The notes beneath the pieces were generated by a model, which worked only from the letters and a program-made list of their open reading frames with translations, ran no database searches and was not told the DNA's origin. The position numbers were made by a program, and so were the translations under genes. From Nesterenkonia sp. PF2B19 (GTDB lineage: Bacteria; Actinomycetota; Actinomycetes; Actinomycetales; Micrococcaceae): DNA of 53,901 nucleotides. Positions 52,353 to 53,901 of this stretch are shown piece after piece. The stretch lies in contig NZ_MDSS02000019.1 of the NCBI RefSeq assembly GCF_001758425.2, positions 1 to 53,901 on the forward strand, in the 5' to 3' direction. Within the stretch, counting starts at the first letter, position 1, and each line of letters opens with the position of its first letter.

Positions 52353-52405
52353 ACGCGTGAGGGGCCGGACACCGTGTCGACACGGCGTCCGGGCCCCTCA
52401 CGCGT
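52353..52405. terminator. 53-base inverted repeat between serC and DUF3027, probable bidirectional terminator
   Basis: Arms of 27-28 bases with one mismatch and one bulged base meet at a GTCGAC centre. It lies between convergent genes, 86 bases after the serC stop and 16 before the DUF3027 stop. No T-tract. Confidence 0.7.
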
Positions 52406-52420
52406 CCGGGCCTGCGGGCA

Positions 52421-52777
52421 TCAGCCTCCGGCGGATTCGGCGGCCGCCGCCTCCGCGGCGGCGAGCTCCTTCTTCTCCTGCTCGTCCATACGCTCCGCCC
52501 ACGGGACCCACGCCGGCGCGAGCAGCGCATCATCACCGGGGAGCAGCCCCAGCTCGCAGACGGTGACCTTCTTCGCCCGCGGGGCGCGGGCCACGGTCAC
52601 GTACCACTGCCAGCCGTGGTAGCCGGGGCGGTCGGCGGCGAAGCGATGGGTGTGCAGCCGGTCCTCCTCCGCGGTGACGGAGAGATGCTCACCGACCTGC
52701 TCATCCGGGGCGATCTCGCGCAGGGCCTCGCGGGCGAGGTCGACGGCCTCGCTGAGCACGGCATCCTTCTTCGGCAT
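52421..52777 (-). CDS. DUF3027 family protein (short form)
   Basis: A 118-residue soluble protein resembling the N-terminal part of DUF3027. GYHGWQWYVTVARAPRAKKVTVCELGLLPGDDALLAPAWVPWAER in its second half is the recognisable core, ending in an Ala/Glu helix. Members I recall are about twice as long, so this is a short form. Function is unknown. GGAGGT lies before the ATG. It follows the CspC-like gene by 31 bases on the same strand, so the two may be cotranscribed. Confidence 0.8.
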   Translation of the reverse strand: MPKKDAVLSEAVDLAREALREIAPDEQVGEHLSVTAEEDRLHTHRFAADRPGYHGWQWYVTVARAPRAKKVTVCELGLLPGDDALLAPAWVPWAERMDEQEKKELAAAEAAAAESAGG

Positions 52778-52808
52778 GATGACCTCCGGAATGGGGTAGA
52801 CGGGCGGA

Positions 52809-53192
52809 TCAGGCGTCGAAGTCGTCGGCCACGCGCCGGAGCAGCGCGGCGATCTTCTTCGACTGGGCGGACTGCGGGTAGCGCCCCTTGCGGAGGCCTC
52901 CGGTGGTGGAGTCCAGGAGGTTGACCAGATCCTGGACCACCGAGGCCATCTCCTCAGCAGGCTTGCGGGTGGCGCGCACCACCGAAGGACCTTCGTCCAG
53001 GATGCGCACCGACAGCGCCTGCTTGCCGCGGCGACCGTCGGCGATGCCGTACTCCATGCGGGTGCCGGTCTTCACGTTCGAGACGCCGGCGGGCAGCGCC
53101 GAGGAGTGCAGGAACACCTCCTGCCCGTCGTCGGAGGTCAGAAATCCGAAGCCCTTCTCGGCGTCGAACCACTTCACTTTCCCGGTTGGCAC
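52809..53192 (-). CDS. Cold-shock-domain protein with C-terminal helical extension
   Basis: A 127-residue protein. Residues 1-66 form a cold-shock OB domain (GKVKWFDAEKGFGFLTSDDGQEVFLHSSALPAG) with a shorter, less aromatic RNP2 than CspA. The remaining 60 residues form helices (EEMASVVQDLVNLLDSTTGG, KKIAALLRRVADDFDA) found in the longer actinobacterial Csp homologues. It probably binds RNA. The start is GTG with GAGG upstream. Confidence 0.92.
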   Translation of the reverse strand: MPTGKVKWFDAEKGFGFLTSDDGQEVFLHSSALPAGVSNVKTGTRMEYGIADGRRGKQALSVRILDEGPSVVRATRKPAEEMASVVQDLVNLLDSTTGGLRKGRYPQSAQSKKIAALLRRVADDFDA

Positions 53193-53384
53193 GTTCCTCT
53201 ACCTCGTCCTCGAATAGGTCTGGGTCACTGGGGTCGAGGCGCGGAAGCCCGTCAGCGTCCGGGCGTCCTGCCCGGTGCCGCCGAGCCGCTTCGGCACCGT
53301 CCGGCGCCCGCGACACCGGCTCACGCGTCATCTCGACTGCCTTCCAGAGTACCTGGGGCGCGCGGTCGGGATAGAATCGGCACC

Positions 53385-53621
53385 ATGTCCACCACCTCCG
53401 CCCCTGCGGCCTCGCGGGCCGTCCTGCTCCTGGGCGTGATCATCACCGCCGCGTCCGCCGTGGCGCTGGCGCTGATCCTGGGACTGTACTTCGCCGACGT
53501 CGAGCCGCACCCCGGCCTGTACTTCACGGCCCTCTGGGGATTCCCCCTGGGCTTCACCCTGATGGTCGTCCACCTGCTCGAGTCGATGCGTCGGCGTCGA
53601 CGCCGCGCCGCGACGTCCTGA
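53385..53621 (+). CDS. DUF2530 family small membrane protein
   Basis: A 78-residue protein with two transmembrane helices (about 11-32 and 43-64) and a basic C-terminal tail of six Arg. The layout and the position beside a cold-shock gene and a helicase-associated gene match DUF2530. Function is unknown. The next gene starts two bases after its stop. Confidence 0.75.
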   Translation: MSTTSAPAASRAVLLLGVIITAASAVALALILGLYFADVEPHPGLYFTALWGFPLGFTLMVVHLLESMRRRRRRAATS

Positions 53622-53623
53622 GG

Positions 53624-53901
53624 ATGCAGCCGACGCTCCTCGGACTCGCCGCCCTGGCCCGGCGCCTCTCCTCGCGCGACGACGACGCCGTCGCCGCCCT
53701 GCTGCGGTCCCGCCCCGACCTGGTGCATCCCTCCCCCGGAGACTTCACCGGGCTGGCGGTGCGCGCCCAGTCGGACATGAGCCTGCGGCACTGCCTGCAG
53801 CGACTCGACGCCGGCGCCCTCGCCGTCCTCGCCGCCGCCACCGCCGGCGGCCGCTGACGGGCCTGACCGAGGACGCCCTGGACCCGGTGCTGAGCCGCCT
53901 G
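53624..53901 (+). CDS. Helicase-associated domain protein, N-terminal part (cut by window edge; one frameshift)
   Basis: The visible start (LLGLAALARRLSSRDDDAVAALLRSRPDLVHPSPGDFTGLAVRA) resembles the large actinobacterial proteins with an XPB/Ssl2-like helicase C-terminal domain. As sequenced the frame ends at 53857, but reading one base missing between 53853 and 53854 continues as LTGLTEDALDPVLSRL to the window edge. It is probably cotranscribed with the DUF2530 gene. Function is unproven; the link to DNA repair or transcription is from the family name only. Confidence 0.65.

Overview
The window is high-GC DNA of an actinobacterium. Third codon positions are strongly G/C, genes often overlap as ATGA or GTGA, GTG and TTG starts occur, and -10-like boxes sit close to start codons. 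A C50-carotenoid operon (idi-crtB-crtI-crtYe-crtYf-crtEb), a DtxR-type iron regulator, a SigK/RskA/fasciclin cluster and DUF3027, DUF2530 and DUF6457 genes point to Micrococcales, perhaps Micrococcaceae (Nesterenkonia- or Arthrobacter-like). That genus guess is inference. I saw no rRNA, tRNA, insertion sequence, prophage or CRISPR array; the window looks chromosomal.

Layout. 1-8.1 kb: the tail of an unknown gene, a CPBP protease, an EamA transporter, a two-domain Lrp/AsnC regulator divergent from an M20 amidohydrolase-DUF3100 pair, an MFS transporter and an unknown membrane protein with a Gln-rich tail. 8.2-14.5 kb (minus strand): a pyrimidine-dimer glycosylase, ferrochelatase and the carotenoid operon, divergent from a MarR regulator across a nested palindrome. 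15-19.1 kb: SDR/DUF2867 protein, tandem GNAT, a fluoroacetate-dehalogenase-like hydrolase divergent from a CGNR regulator.

19.1-33.1 kb (minus strand) is a hemicellulose locus. A LacI regulator, a sugar ABC importer without its ATPase and a DUF624 protein take up oligosaccharides. GH51, GH43, GH127 and GH10 enzymes, all without signal peptides, cut arabinan or arabinoxylan fragments inside the cell. Three sites fitting TTnCAnCGnTGnAA lie upstream of the binding protein and of the GH51 gene. A MerR/GyrI-like regulator, an orphan GyrI-like paralogue and an Old Yellow Enzyme sit between the glycosidases.

33.2-37.2 kb: membrane molybdopterin oxidoreductase, RskA-type anti-sigma factor, SigK-type sigma factor and an MPT83-like fasciclin lipoprotein. 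37.4-40 kb: TipA-type MerR divergent from an MFS drug exporter. 40-41.6 kb: class F sortase and CHRD protein. 41.9-48.4 kb: cold-shock protein, then FdhF/YdeP, FdhD, MoeA, DUF6457, MobA and HNH. 48.7-53.9 kb: NlpC/P60 hydrolase, DtxR, SerC, DUF3027, a CspC-like protein, DUF2530 and the start of a helicase-associated protein.

At least nine single-base frameshifts, all deletions, interrupt otherwise well-conserved genes (M20 twice, hemH twice, crtI, GH10, mobA twice, the last gene once). The simplest reading is consensus-sequence errors, so these genes are annotated across the shifts.
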